DNA of 53,466 bases from Hydrogenovibrio sp. SC-1. GTDB lineage: Bacteria > Pseudomonadota > Gammaproteobacteria > Thiomicrospirales > Thiomicrospiraceae. Position numbers and translations under genes: made by a program. Each line of letters starts with the position of its first letter. Positions within the stretch are counted from its first letter, which is position 1. This document shows positions 1 to 7,350 of this stretch, in pieces. The DNA lies in the NCBI RefSeq assembly GCF_002848135.1, contig NZ_PKGB01000015.1, positions 1 through 53,466 of the forward strand, in the 5' to 3' direction. The notes beneath the pieces are model-generated. The model was not told the DNA's origin, searched no databases, and worked only from the letters and a program-made list of their open reading frames with translations.

Positions 1-20
1 TTTTATTGTGTGAATAACAA

Positions 21-38
21 AGCATTATTGATGCCATA
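21..38 (-). promoter_or_regulatory. sigma54 promoter, probably for the next flagellar gene to the left
   Basis: Read on the minus strand the site is TGGCAT-N5-ATGC, with the GG and GC doublets at the spacing RpoN needs. It lies beyond flgH and points out of the window, where flgI would be expected in a flgBCDEFGHI order. The target gene is inferred because it is not in the window. Confidence 0.5.
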
Positions 39-62
39 CCAATAAAAACATGAAAAAAAATC

Positions 63-89
63 TAAAGTTTTTAAGAGGGTTGCCGAGTG
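63..89 (+). promoter_or_regulatory. sigma28-type promoter on the plus strand, opposite to the flg genes
   Basis: The site reads TAAAGTTT-N11-GCCGAGTG. The -35 half is perfect and the spacing is the classical 11 bases; the -10 half matches GCCGATAA in its first five bases. No gene follows on this strand. Transcription would run into the palindrome at 150-173 and then antisense to flgH. The site could instead be an activator site for the nearby sigma54 promoter. Confidence 0.4.
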
Positions 90-101
90 GCAAAAATGGT
101 C

Positions 102-129
102 AAAAAAATGGGGATAAAATTTATCCCCC
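102..129 (-). terminator. terminator after flgH
   Basis: On the minus strand a hairpin with a GGGGATAAA/TTTATCCCC stem is followed by ATTTTTTT. It lies about 80 bases past the flgH stop and is a convincing intrinsic terminator for the flgG-flgH end of the cluster. Confidence 0.7.
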
Positions 130-149
130 AAAGACCAGAAAAGCGGGTT

Positions 150-173
150 AAAACGACCAGGCCTGGCCGTTTT
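150..173. repeat. CCAGGCCTGG palindrome family, copy 1 (intergenic)
   Basis: The core CCAGGCCTGG (157-166) is flanked by complementary AAAACGA and TCGTTTT-like arms with one mismatch, giving a near-perfect inverted repeat of about 24 bases. It lies just past the flgH stop. With the flanking T run it could also act as a two-way terminator. Confidence 0.7.
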
Positions 174-206
174 TGAATGTTTATCACATTTAAAATAAAG
201 GTTGAA

Positions 207-944
207 TTATAGCGGCCAGTATTTATGTAGCCATTGTGTCAAGGCACTTGGACGAGCCGTATTACCAGAAATACCAGTGTCCTTATAAATCAGTCTCACA
301 TCGGCAACTTTTTCCGAATCGATAGTATTATCTGGACGAATATCCTGCGGTCTCACAATACCCGCAAATCGAATCACTTCTTCACCTTCATGAATCGTAA
401 TCCATTTTTCACCACGGATGACCAAATTACCATTCGAAATCACTTCAACAACGGTGACCGCAATGGACCCTGTCAAACTTGAATTCTGTTTTACATCGGC
501 TTTACCGGTAAAGGCACCACTTGAACCATAACCAACGCCTATGCCCGTTCCAAGGCCGGGAATCGAAACATTCCCTCCCATAACATTAGCATTGGTACCT
601 GCCTGTGCTTGGCCATTTAGACCGAAATTTTGACTGTTATCTTTATTGTATTTCGCTTCATCTTTTTTCTTGGCATCAAATTTTTCAGCCAAATTAATGG
701 TGATAATATCGCCAATTTTATGAGCACGTGAATCATCAAACAACGTCAAGGCTTCTGAGCTTTGATAAAGAGACCCATTCTTCGGCAACGTCTTCTTTGG
801 AATATTCATCGGATAATTTGGCTCATAGGAGAACTTTTCTAATCGTTCAGGTGTTGAAGAACAGCCTCCAATAACAACTGACGCGAGCAACACCCCCACT
901 AAAGGATGAAATCGACGCATTTGTTTAACAGTTTTTCTGATCAT
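207..944 (-). CDS. flgH: flagellar L-ring protein FlgH (lipoprotein)
   Basis: FlgH forms the outer-membrane L ring that lets the flagellar rod pass through the envelope. The 245-residue product opens with a basic stretch, a hydrophobic segment and a lipobox ending in Cys28 (VIGGC), as expected for an acylated outer-membrane protein. The family blocks SLYQ, ...FDDSRAHKIGDIITI and NGNLVIRGEKWI are present, and the C-terminus ends with the typical WLHKYWPL. The start at 944 is preferred over an ATG at 980 because AAGGAG lies seven bases ahead of it. It follows flgG closely on the same strand and is followed by a terminator. Confidence 0.93.
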   Translation of the reverse strand: MIRKTVKQMRRFHPLVGVLLASVVIGGCSSTPERLEKFSYEPNYPMNIPKKTLPKNGSLYQSSEALTLFDDSRAHKIGDIITINLAEKFDAKKKDEAKYNKDNSQNFGLNGQAQAGTNANVMGGNVSIPGLGTGIGVGYGSSGAFTGKADVKQNSSLTGSIAVTVVEVISNGNLVIRGEKWITIHEGEEVIRFAGIVRPQDIRPDNTIDSEKVADVRLIYKDTGISGNTARPSALTQWLHKYWPL

Positions 945-991
945 CACTATCTCCTTCTTAGCGCTGTACGCTTTTATCATAAGAGCTTTTT

Positions 992-1783
992 TTAGACATT
1001 ATTATTTAGGTATTGCATCATGCCGTCAGCAGCACTGATGGCTTTCGAATTCATTTCATAAGTTCGCTGTGCTTCAATCATGCCCACCAGTTCTTCAACT
1101 GTGTTTACATTTGACGATTCAACAGCCCCTTGTAAAAGGCTTCCTGCTTCTTCAACTTCAGGGTTTTTGACATTTGGTGGTCCACTGGCAAGCGTTTCTA
1201 GAAAGAAGTTTTTACCCGCTGATTCCAAACCAGCTGGATTGATGAAGGTTGCTACGGTAATCTGACCAATTTGTATTGGATCGGGATTTCCACCTTCTTT
1301 AGCCGACACGATACCATCTGGTGAAATAATGACCTCCGTTGAATTGAGAGGCACATTGATGTTAGGTTCCACTAAAAACCCAGACGAGGTGACAAGATCC
1401 CCATTTTGATTTAACTGAAAAGAACCATCACGGGTATACAAAATATTGCCGTCCTGGTCTATTGCTTGGAAGAAACCTTTACCTTGGATCATCACATCAA
1501 ACTGGTTATTAGAAACTACTGCATTCCCATCTGTATGAATTTTTTGTACTCCAACGGCTTTCACCCCAGTTCCCATTTGAATACCAGAAGGATAGGTATT
1601 TTCAGCGTTCTGAGTTGCTTGCGCACCTGGTTGACGAATATTCTGATACATTAAGTCTTGAAACTCGGCACGTGCTGTCTTATAACCAAACGTATTGGCA
1701 TTCGCCAAGTTATTAGAGATGGTTGTCAATCTAAAATCTTGGGCTTCCAGACCTGTTTTAGCCACATATAGTGCTCTATTCAT
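992..1783 (-). CDS. flgG: flagellar distal rod protein FlgG
   Basis: FlgG builds the distal rod, the straight drive shaft between the MS ring and the hook. The product has 263 residues, close to the usual 260. The N-terminal rod/hook signature is present (ALYVAKTGLEAQDFRLTTISNNLANANTFGYK), followed by the internal GKGFFQ region. The C-terminal ESSNVNTVEELVGMIEAQRTYEMN motif forms the D0 coiled coil. It sits 42 bases after flgF and 47 bases before flgH, so the three are probably one transcript from the sigma54 site at 2769-2785. Confidence 0.96.
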   Translation of the reverse strand: MNRALYVAKTGLEAQDFRLTTISNNLANANTFGYKTARAEFQDLMYQNIRQPGAQATQNAENTYPSGIQMGTGVKAVGVQKIHTDGNAVVSNNQFDVMIQGKGFFQAIDQDGNILYTRDGSFQLNQNGDLVTSSGFLVEPNINVPLNSTEVIISPDGIVSAKEGGNPDPIQIGQITVATFINPAGLESAGKNFFLETLASGPPNVKNPEVEEAGSLLQGAVESSNVNTVEELVGMIEAQRTYEMNSKAISAADGMMQYLNNNV

Positions 1784-1825
1784 TTCAAACTCCTTTTGTC
1801 AACACGGTGGCTGACAACACCTTTA

Positions 1826-2566
1826 TTAACCTAGCTTAAGTAAACTATCCGATTTTTGAGCATGGCTTTTTGAGGTGCTCATCATCTTAATTTGCATTTC
1901 ATATTTTCGTGACAACTCAATCATATTAGTTAATGCCTGAACGCTGTTCACATTACTCGTTTCCAATGCACCACCCACTACCGTAACCGCTGCTTGCGCT
2001 AACGGTTGTTCTCCAATATTTCGAATATAGCCATCCACCCCTTTCTGTAAAGACTTGATCTCAGGCTCGACTAATCGAATTTGATCGAGAACCACTGGCA
2101 AGTTATCTGCTGAGCCCGCAGGAATAAATGAAACGGTTCCATCATTTCCAACTTTTATTGACTTAGCAGGCGGTATAGTTATCGGGGTTCCCCCTTGATT
2201 CAGAATCGCATTCCCTCCTAAATCCACCAATTCACCCAATGGGGTTAAATGCATTGATGCAGATCGAACTAAGGCTTCTGTTCCATCTGGCGATAAGATA
2301 CCAATATAACCATTTTCCTTAGTTGCAATATCCAAATCACGCCCGGTCACTTTCATTGCCCCCGGTGAAAAGTCCGTTGCGGGTCTTTCATCTAAAGCAT
2401 AGGTACGCGAGTTCCAACCCGGTCCCTGCATATGTTGCGCTCGGAATTGATTAAAGTCTTGCTTAAAACCATCTGTATTGGCATTGGCAAGGTTATTGGC
2501 ATTATTGGCCTGTGAGAGCATCACCTCTTTGGCACCACTCATCGAGATATATAACATCCGATCCAT
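1826..2566 (-). CDS. flgF: flagellar proximal rod protein FlgF
   Basis: FlgF is one of the proximal rod subunits. The 246-residue protein has the rod-family N-terminus (MLYISMSGAKEVMLSQANNANNLANANTDGFK) and a C-terminal D0 helix with the ETSNVNSVQALTNMIELSRKYE motif. It is distinguished from FlgG by length, by operon position and by the central region around residues 80-170. It leads the flgF-G-H group and has a long 5' leader of about 200 bases containing hairpins, with a sigma54 promoter further upstream. Confidence 0.92.
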   Translation of the reverse strand: MDRMLYISMSGAKEVMLSQANNANNLANANTDGFKQDFNQFRAQHMQGPGWNSRTYALDERPATDFSPGAMKVTGRDLDIATKENGYIGILSPDGTEALVRSASMHLTPLGELVDLGGNAILNQGGTPITIPPAKSIKVGNDGTVSFIPAGSADNLPVVLDQIRLVEPEIKSLQKGVDGYIRNIGEQPLAQAAVTVVGGALETSNVNSVQALTNMIELSRKYEMQIKMMSTSKSHAQKSDSLLKLG

Positions 2567-2768
2567 AACACAATTCCTTAACCTGACTGGTTTGCTTTAA
2601 CTGTCTGCTTGATTGGCTTTAAGAAAATAGGGTCCAGAAAATTTCTACCTGAACCCTTATTTGAAACACATTTCATACTCTTGACTCTTTGGTCTATGTG
2701 TTTCGTTCCCTTGTATTTAGCGTTCTCTGCCAAAAGGCTGACACTTTTGTTTTAATCAAAGTTTATTT

Positions 2769-2785
2769 AGCACAAGCTGTGCCAA
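2769..2785 (-). promoter_or_regulatory. sigma54 promoter of flgF-G-H
   Basis: On the minus strand the site is TTGGCAC-AGCTT-GTGCT. The -24 GG and -12 GC elements are correctly spaced, with one mismatch in the -12 box. It is about 200 bases before flgF. Confidence 0.6.
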
Positions 2786-2803
2786 TTTATAAAATAAAGC
2801 GAT

Positions 2804-2830
2804 TAAAGTTCTTTAGAAGTTTGCCGATAA
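2804..2830 (+). promoter_or_regulatory. sigma28 promoter on the plus strand, antisense to flgE
   Basis: The site reads TAAAGTTC-N11-GCCGATAA: a full -10 element, classical spacing and seven of eight -35 bases. It is as good a match as those of the flagellins, yet no gene follows on this strand. A transcript would start near 2838 and run through the flgE terminator hairpin into the antisense strand of flgE. Confidence 0.55.
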
Positions 2831-2847
2831 ATTTATTACGGGATGTT

Positions 2848-2876
2848 ATAAAAAAGAGCCGGCAATGATTGCCGGC
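2848..2876 (-). terminator. terminator after flgE
   Basis: On the minus strand the hairpin GCCGGCAA-TCA-TTGCCGGC is followed by TCTTTTTTAT. It is 25 bases past the flgE stop and separates flgE from flgF. The bases just before it (CTTTTCTGGTCTT) also occur just before the flgH terminator. Confidence 0.85.
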
Positions 2877-2900
2877 AAGACCAGAAAAGTAAACTTAAAA

Positions 2901-4514
2901 CTAGATTTGTAAAATAGCTTGTGTCAAGGTTTTAGCAGTTTGAACAACCTGTGCACTGGCTTGATAAGTCCGTTGCATTTGAATCATATTCACCAATTCT
3001 GATGCCGTATTCACATTCGAATATTCCAATGCACCCGAGTTAATCGAACCAAATCCATTTTCTTGAGGTGTACCAATTTGCACAGCACCCGATGAGAATG
3101 ATTCAGCATAGGTTTGTCCACCCAGTTTTTCCATCGCATTTTTATCACTGAAGTTTGCTACACCCAATTGAGCAACCTTAACGGCTAGACCGTTTGAATA
3201 GCGCGCTTCAACAATACCATCTTGCCCAGTTGTTACACCAACCAAGTCACCAATTTGATAACCGTTCTGAGTCACGCCTCTTAGGTTATAAGTCCCGGCA
3301 TATTGTGTTAACGCGGTAAAATCAGCGGTAATTTTAATTCCCTTCGGATCCGCAGGATTCCCTAAAGGATCTTGAGCACCGGTAATCGGAGTATCAATTA
3401 CCCAAGCCATTTGAGGTTGTGCGCCAACTTGAGACCAACTCGCATTTGCTAAAGGAGTATTGGCAGTGTCTTGACCGACAGGTGTTGAATTTGCACCAGC
3501 TGCTAATGCAGCAGTAACAGGTTCTCTCACATCAATCAATGACCCATTGGTATCAAAACGTAATTCAAAAATCATCCCAGCATCGGCTGATGCTGTGCCA
3601 TCTGCTGGAACCGCCTCCCTGTGTCCAGAAGTAATCCATTGATTTGTGGCCAAATCATAATCTTCTACAGTCGTTTGAGCAATCCAGCTGGTATATTTTG
3701 CATTCCCAGTACCTGCAGCTCCCTGAGCATAAGTTTGGGTTATAGGATCATAGGTTAGGTCTGAATTGGCCGCGGTCACTACATCCCGTTTAAAGAAATT
3801 AGTGGTTAAACGATGCTCGCCCCCTAATGTGTCATAAACCAATTTACTAGTAGAAAAATCTGGCGATCCACCAAATGGATCCGCTTCAGGATTTGTTAAC
3901 TTTTGAATATTGGGTAAAGTAGAACCACCTAAAGCCGTATTACCAGCAGCAGAATTACTGATCGTACCAGCGGCGGGCGTTTGAGCTGGATCGATATTAT
4001 TCGGTTCTTGGCCATCTAAGTTAACATTAAAAGTCATAGAGTCGGTTGCTTTTGGCACTTTATTCAATTCATCTAAGTTAATTGAACTCAAGGTAGTGTT
4101 AAAAACTGGAATTGCCTCTGTAGACAAAGCAGTATCTAATAAATACCCTTGTAAGGCGTTTCCATCCTGAGAGGCAACAAAACCATCCTTATCAACTTTA
4201 AAAGAACCATTACGTGTATAAACGTTACCATATTTACCGGTTCTATCTTCTAAGATAAAGAAACCTTCACCATCAATCGCCATATCCAAATCACGTCCGG
4301 TACTTGAGATGGTTCCATTTGAGAAATCTTGAGTAATTGACCCGACTCTTGCCCCATTACCAGGTGAGTTTTGAGCGCCATAAAAGACATCGGCGAATTC
4401 CGCTCTTGATGCTTTAAAGGCGGTGGTTTGGGCGTTTGCTAAGTTGTTTGAGACAACCCCCAAGCCTTCGCTTGCGGCATTAATTCCACTGACTGCTGTT
4501 AGATCGAATGGCAT
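2901..4514 (-). CDS. flgE: flagellar hook protein FlgE
   Basis: FlgE polymerises into the hook, the universal joint between rod and filament. The 537-residue protein begins with the hook signature (GINAASEGLGVVSNNLANAQTTAFK), has the GEGFFILED region near residue 85, and ends with a D0 helix containing SNVNTASELVNMIQMQRTYQASAQ. It is longer than the roughly 400 residues of enteric FlgE; the extra length is a low-complexity, Ala/Thr/Asn-rich middle (about 150-420), which is the surface-exposed variable domain in this family. It is monocistronic in layout: sigma54 promoter upstream and terminator downstream. Confidence 0.95.
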   Translation of the reverse strand: MPFDLTAVSGINAASEGLGVVSNNLANAQTTAFKASRAEFADVFYGAQNSPGNGARVGSITQDFSNGTISSTGRDLDMAIDGEGFFILEDRTGKYGNVYTRNGSFKVDKDGFVASQDGNALQGYLLDTALSTEAIPVFNTTLSSINLDELNKVPKATDSMTFNVNLDGQEPNNIDPAQTPAAGTISNSAAGNTALGGSTLPNIQKLTNPEADPFGGSPDFSTSKLVYDTLGGEHRLTTNFFKRDVVTAANSDLTYDPITQTYAQGAAGTGNAKYTSWIAQTTVEDYDLATNQWITSGHREAVPADGTASADAGMIFELRFDTNGSLIDVREPVTAALAAGANSTPVGQDTANTPLANASWSQVGAQPQMAWVIDTPITGAQDPLGNPADPKGIKITADFTALTQYAGTYNLRGVTQNGYQIGDLVGVTTGQDGIVEARYSNGLAVKVAQLGVANFSDKNAMEKLGGQTYAESFSSGAVQIGTPQENGFGSINSGALEYSNVNTASELVNMIQMQRTYQASAQVVQTAKTLTQAILQI

Positions 4515-4561
4515 GATAGCTCTCCTTGTGACTGACTCGATTTATTTTATTAATGACTGAT

Positions 4562-4580
4562 TAGCATGAGCCGTGCCAAA
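4562..4580 (-). promoter_or_regulatory. sigma54 promoter of flgE
   Basis: On the minus strand the site is TTGGCAC-GGCTC-ATGCT, with correct GG/GC spacing and one mismatch in the -12 box. It lies 48-66 bases before the flgE start. Confidence 0.65.
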
Positions 4581-4597
4581 TTTAATAAAAAAAGAAT

Positions 4598-4623
4598 TAA
4601 AGATTTCAGAAAGCTGCCGATAC
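4598..4623 (+). promoter_or_regulatory. sigma28-type promoter on the plus strand in the flgD-flgE gap
   Basis: The site reads TAAAGATT-N10-GCCGATAC, one base shorter in spacing than the enteric consensus but equal to the spacing of two flagellin promoters in this window. It is followed by TTATTACGGGG, which is also found after the site at 2804-2830, so the two regions are diverged copies of one element. No gene follows on this strand before the antisense of flgD. Confidence 0.45.
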
Positions 4624-5016
4624 CCTTATTACGGGGCTTTTTACCTGTTGACTTAAATTCTACGCCAACGACTTTCCACCTCATATTTAATAATAACGGC
4701 AACGGTTGCCGATAAGGCAAAGCTGTACGGCAATCACTTTATTTTCTCCTTGCCGTATTGCATTCTAGTACAACATGTAGCGACTCAACAGCCTTCCTAA
4801 GCCTCATCAAATCAACAGCTGAAATCACAAATTGCTATTGCGTGAATTGAATAGAGATACAAAAAAGTTGGATAGAAAACGACTTAGAAATAAATGTGAG
4901 TTTGATTAAGAAGTGGTATTACCGACTGATCGGCATGAAAATAAGAACGGTAATATGGACTAACTAAAAAATTGAGCCTATCTGAACTCGCTGTCAGACA
5001 GGCACCTTTGAAACGA

Positions 5017-5700
5017 TCAACTAATTTCTCTAATTTGATCAACATTAACGATTTCACCCGTGGCCAAGGTGGCTCGAGCGGTTCCATCACTGCCAACTCC
5101 AATTGAATTGATGCGTGAAGGAACAATGGTGTCAATGGTTTTAATGTCACCATCTTTACCTGTACCATAAACGGTCAGTTGATAATCATCACTTGGCATA
5201 TCATTACCGAGCTTATCAATACCATCCCATTGCGCCACTTTTTCACCGATAGGTTGATCGTCTAAAAAGATTTCCTTAACAGGGCCAGAGTCGTTAGAAA
5301 TAACCACTTTGACGTCGGTTAAAGGCTCTTTGATATCCAATTTAATATCACTTGTCGTACCTTGCTGATGAGATAATAAATCACCAACTGCCTGTACATT
5401 TTTACCAATTAAACTGGCAGACTGCATCACCTGCATGCTCTGTAAGCTAGTGGTCATGGCTTGCATTGCTTCGTTCATTTTATTGGTTGATTCAAGTTGG
5501 CTCATTTGTGTTAAATCAGTAACGAAGTTCGTTGGATCCATGGGTTTATTCGGATCTTGATTGGCTAGCTGTGTTGTTAATAATCTTAAGAAATCAGCTT
5601 GATCCAACTGTTGATTTGGCGCATTTTTTTTCGGATCTGTTGCTTGCTGCAAGGACGAAATATAATTCTGATTTTGCGTATCAATCGGTAACGTTGCCAT
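5017..5700 (-). CDS. flgD: flagellar hook-cap (hook assembly scaffold) protein FlgD
   Basis: FlgD caps the growing hook and is discarded when the hook is complete. The 227-residue product has the conserved N-terminal block (LDQADFLRLLTTQLANQDPNKPMDPTNFVTDLTQMSQLES, about residues 32-72), the Ig/tudor-like middle, and a C-terminal RINSIGV..DGTARATLATGEIV segment near 196-222. It starts 10 bases after flgC on the minus strand and is the third gene of the flgB-C-D unit. Confidence 0.95.
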   Translation of the reverse strand: MATLPIDTQNQNYISSLQQATDPKKNAPNQQLDQADFLRLLTTQLANQDPNKPMDPTNFVTDLTQMSQLESTNKMNEAMQAMTTSLQSMQVMQSASLIGKNVQAVGDLLSHQQGTTSDIKLDIKEPLTDVKVVISNDSGPVKEIFLDDQPIGEKVAQWDGIDKLGNDMPSDDYQLTVYGTGKDGDIKTIDTIVPSRINSIGVGSDGTARATLATGEIVNVDQIREIS

Positions 5701-5710
5701 AATCTATCTC

Positions 5711-6121
5711 CTATTTACCCAGTTGAATGGTTCTTAGTAATAATTGCTTAGAAGTATTCAATACTTCAATATTGGTTTCATAGCTTCTAGAGGCACTGAG
5801 CATATTGGCCATCTCTTCAACCACATTGACATTGGGTCTAAAAATATATCCTTCCTCATTGGCAGAAGGATGATTGGGGTTATATTCCATTTTTAACGGT
5901 GCTTTACTTTCAACCACATCATCCACTCTAACTCCGCCTACTGGCAAGCCAGATTCCTGGTCCAATACAGTTTTAAAAACAGGCTGTTTAGAGCGATAAG
6001 TGTCTTCGGCATTACTGCTCACACTGTCGACATTTGCCATATTTGAGGCAATCGTATTTAAACGAACTGTTTGGGCATGCATCGCTGAAGCAGATATATC
6101 AAGCGTTGGGAACATTGACAT
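5711..6121 (-). CDS. flgC: flagellar proximal rod protein FlgC
   Basis: FlgC is a proximal rod subunit of 136 residues, the usual size. The N-terminal region LDISASAMHAQTVRLNTIASNMANVDS is typical of rod proteins, as are the central YIFRPNVNVVEEMANMLSASRSYETNIEVLN and the C-terminal helix ending TIQLGK. It lies between flgB (11-base gap) and flgD (10-base gap) in one transcript. Confidence 0.96.
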   Translation of the reverse strand: MSMFPTLDISASAMHAQTVRLNTIASNMANVDSVSSNAEDTYRSKQPVFKTVLDQESGLPVGGVRVDDVVESKAPLKMEYNPNHPSANEEGYIFRPNVNVVEEMANMLSASRSYETNIEVLNTSKQLLLRTIQLGK

Positions 6122-6132
6122 CAGAACTCTCC

Positions 6133-6537
6133 TTATTCGCCTTTCAAGGCACCGCGAATGCCATTAATTTTACCATTCAGAAATTCAAGCGTTGCCTGAT
6201 ATTGCATGGCGTTTTCCATAAATTGGGCTTTTTCAATATGCGTTTCCACCGTATTGCCATCTAATGCTGGCTGGGTCGGTTGGCGATATTTTAAATAACT
6301 TTCCGTACTGGCTGCGTCAGCGAACCCACCGATATGACGACTATGGGTTGTCTTCATATCAGGTCTGTTAATCGACTGACTCAACGATTCTTCTGCCGCT
6401 TGCATCTCTTTACGCCAATCCAAATCACGCGCTTTAAAATTTGGCGTATCGGCATTCGCCAAATTATTCGCAATCAGGTTTTGCCGTTCTTTACGAATGG
6501 CCAATGCTTGTTCATGTATGCCAAAAATTGAATCCAT
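6133..6537 (-). CDS. flgB: flagellar proximal rod protein FlgB
   Basis: FlgB is the most membrane-proximal rod subunit. The 134-residue product carries the expected N-terminus (FGIHEQALAIRKERQNLIANNLANADTPNFKARDLDW) and a C-terminal helix with KAQFMENAMQYQATLEFLNGKINGIRGALKGE. It is the first gene of flgB-C-D. Upstream it has both a sigma54 promoter (6638-6655) and a sigma28 promoter (6692-6718), pointing at two-stage expression. Confidence 0.96.
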   Translation of the reverse strand: MDSIFGIHEQALAIRKERQNLIANNLANADTPNFKARDLDWRKEMQAAEESLSQSINRPDMKTTHSRHIGGFADAASTESYLKYRQPTQPALDGNTVETHIEKAQFMENAMQYQATLEFLNGKINGIRGALKGE

Positions 6538-6637
6538 GGCGAAATTCCTTATCTAGTCTGGTTTAGTCAAATTGATTTGCTGCTATCGCAATCTTTGTGT
6601 CAATTTAATTACATTATTCTTTTTCTAACCAAAACCA

Positions 6638-6655
6638 AGCAAAGGAAGTGCCAAG
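6638..6655 (-). promoter_or_regulatory. sigma54 promoter of flgB-C-D
   Basis: On the minus strand the site is TTGGCAC-TTCCT-TTGCT, a full match to the RpoN consensus at both -24 and -12. It is about 100 bases before flgB and is the best sigma54 site in the window. Confidence 0.85.
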
Positions 6656-6691
6656 TCATAAAAAAAGTTAAACTCATCGAAAAATGGCCGT

Positions 6692-6718
6692 TAATCGACC
6701 GGAACTCAAAAAACTTTA
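6692..6718 (-). promoter_or_regulatory. sigma28 promoter upstream of flgB
   Basis: On the minus strand the site is TAAAGTTT-N11-GTCGATTA, with a perfect -35, correct spacing and six of eight -10 bases. It lies just upstream of the flgB sigma54 site in the same direction, as in the fliD upstream region. Confidence 0.55.
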
Positions 6719-6868
6719 GCCAATATGGATTTTTTTTGCGGGCATTCGGCAAAGATTGCATGAAACAGCCAGCAAAGCAACGTGAAAGCACCTGGCTGGG
6801 CCGAACTTCAAGGAAAATTAAATCGGAAACAAACTCAGATAGACGAATTAAGAACAGGGTGCTCTGAC

Positions 6869-7318
6869 TTAATCAATTAGTGGATACCAAGAAGATACAT
6901 CGACTCTTTCTAATAGTTGGCGATAATCGGACTTAATCGTTGCCTCCAACCCCTGTGCCCTTGCAGGTTGACCCCCCCCCATGTCAGCGACTTGACGGTA
7001 AAGCGCATTTTTAAGACGATCCCGTAAATCTCGAGCATCTGTTGTAATGTATTTTTTAATAAAATTATTCAGTGTGAGTCGGTACTTTTGAATAAATAAC
7101 CGATTGACTTCAGACTGATTTGCAGAAGCCCGAACCCCACGGCAGCGTTGATTAAAGAAATCATAATGAATGGCCGTTTCAACCAAACGAATATGTAAAG
7201 CTTCTCCTGTTAGCGTTTCGACCGTTTCAACTTCAGCCTGAGCCGATAGGCTGAAAAAACCCAATCCGATAATAACCCAAATACCCAAAACTCGTTTATA
7301 GCGTGCTACTGACAGCAT
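6869..7318 (-). CDS. secreted protein of unknown function with a G9 tract
   Basis: I do not recognise this 149-residue protein. It has a clear signal peptide (basic MLSVARYKR, hydrophobic core, AQA cleavage site near residue 30). The mature part is helical and charged, with one Cys (FFNQRCRGV) and no known motif. The start at 7318 has AAGGA seven bases ahead; a GTG six bases earlier overlaps that site. Codons for Met-Gly-Gly-Gly are encoded by a run of nine G (6972-6980 as C on the plus strand), a typical slippage site. It lies between rnfH and the flgB promoters on the same strand, 32 bases after rnfH. A periplasmic role is inferred only from the signal peptide. Confidence 0.75.
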   Translation of the reverse strand: MLSVARYKRVLGIWVIIGLGFFSLSAQAEVETVETLTGEALHIRLVETAIHYDFFNQRCRGVRASANQSEVNRLFIQKYRLTLNNFIKKYITTDARDLRDRLKNALYRQVADMGGGQPARAQGLEATIKSDYRQLLERVDVSSWYPLID

Positions 7319-7350
7319 TTTCACTTCCTTGTCGCATTGCTTTGCGGAGC

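Larger units (their letters stand above)
2567..2900. other. flgE-flgF intergenic region with structured flgF leader
   Basis: There is no supportable gene in this gap. Reading on the minus strand it holds the flgE terminator, a sigma28-like site in the opposite direction, the sigma54 promoter of flgF and a leader of about 190 bases. That leader contains two inverted repeats: 2630-2656 (GGGTTCAG/CTGGACCC, one G-U pair) and 2663-2704 (GAAACACAT/ATGTGTTTC around a 24-base loop). The hairpins are visible in the sequence; any regulatory role is inference. Confidence 0.55.
4515..5016. other. 500-base gap between flgD and flgE, possible small RNA region
   Basis: No protein frame here is supportable. 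The gap holds the flgE sigma54 promoter (minus) and a sigma28-type promoter (plus). It also holds several inverted repeats: CGGCAACGGTTGCCG near 4698, TACGGCAA/TTGCCGTA around 4729-4760, and ATTACCG/CGGTAAT around 4918-4955. None has a clear T run. The structure and the plus-strand promoter make a regulatory RNA possible, but this is inference. Confidence 0.35.
6538..6868. other. flgB upstream region with two flagellar promoters
   Basis: This 331-base gap holds the sigma54 and sigma28 promoters of flgB and nothing else I can support. Weak open frames on both strands run across the promoters and lack ribosome binding sites. A motif TTTGCCGAATGCCC (minus strand, near 6735-6755) resembles the TTGCCGA words near other sigma54 promoters here and could be an activator site. 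Confidence 0.5.

Noticed and set aside
4884-5168. Minus-strand open frame overlapping the end of flgD
   Set aside because: It overlaps flgD in another frame and has no independent support.
6577-6867. Open frames on both strands upstream of flgB
   Set aside because: They run across the sigma54 and sigma28 promoters, lack ribosome sites and show no protein-like composition.
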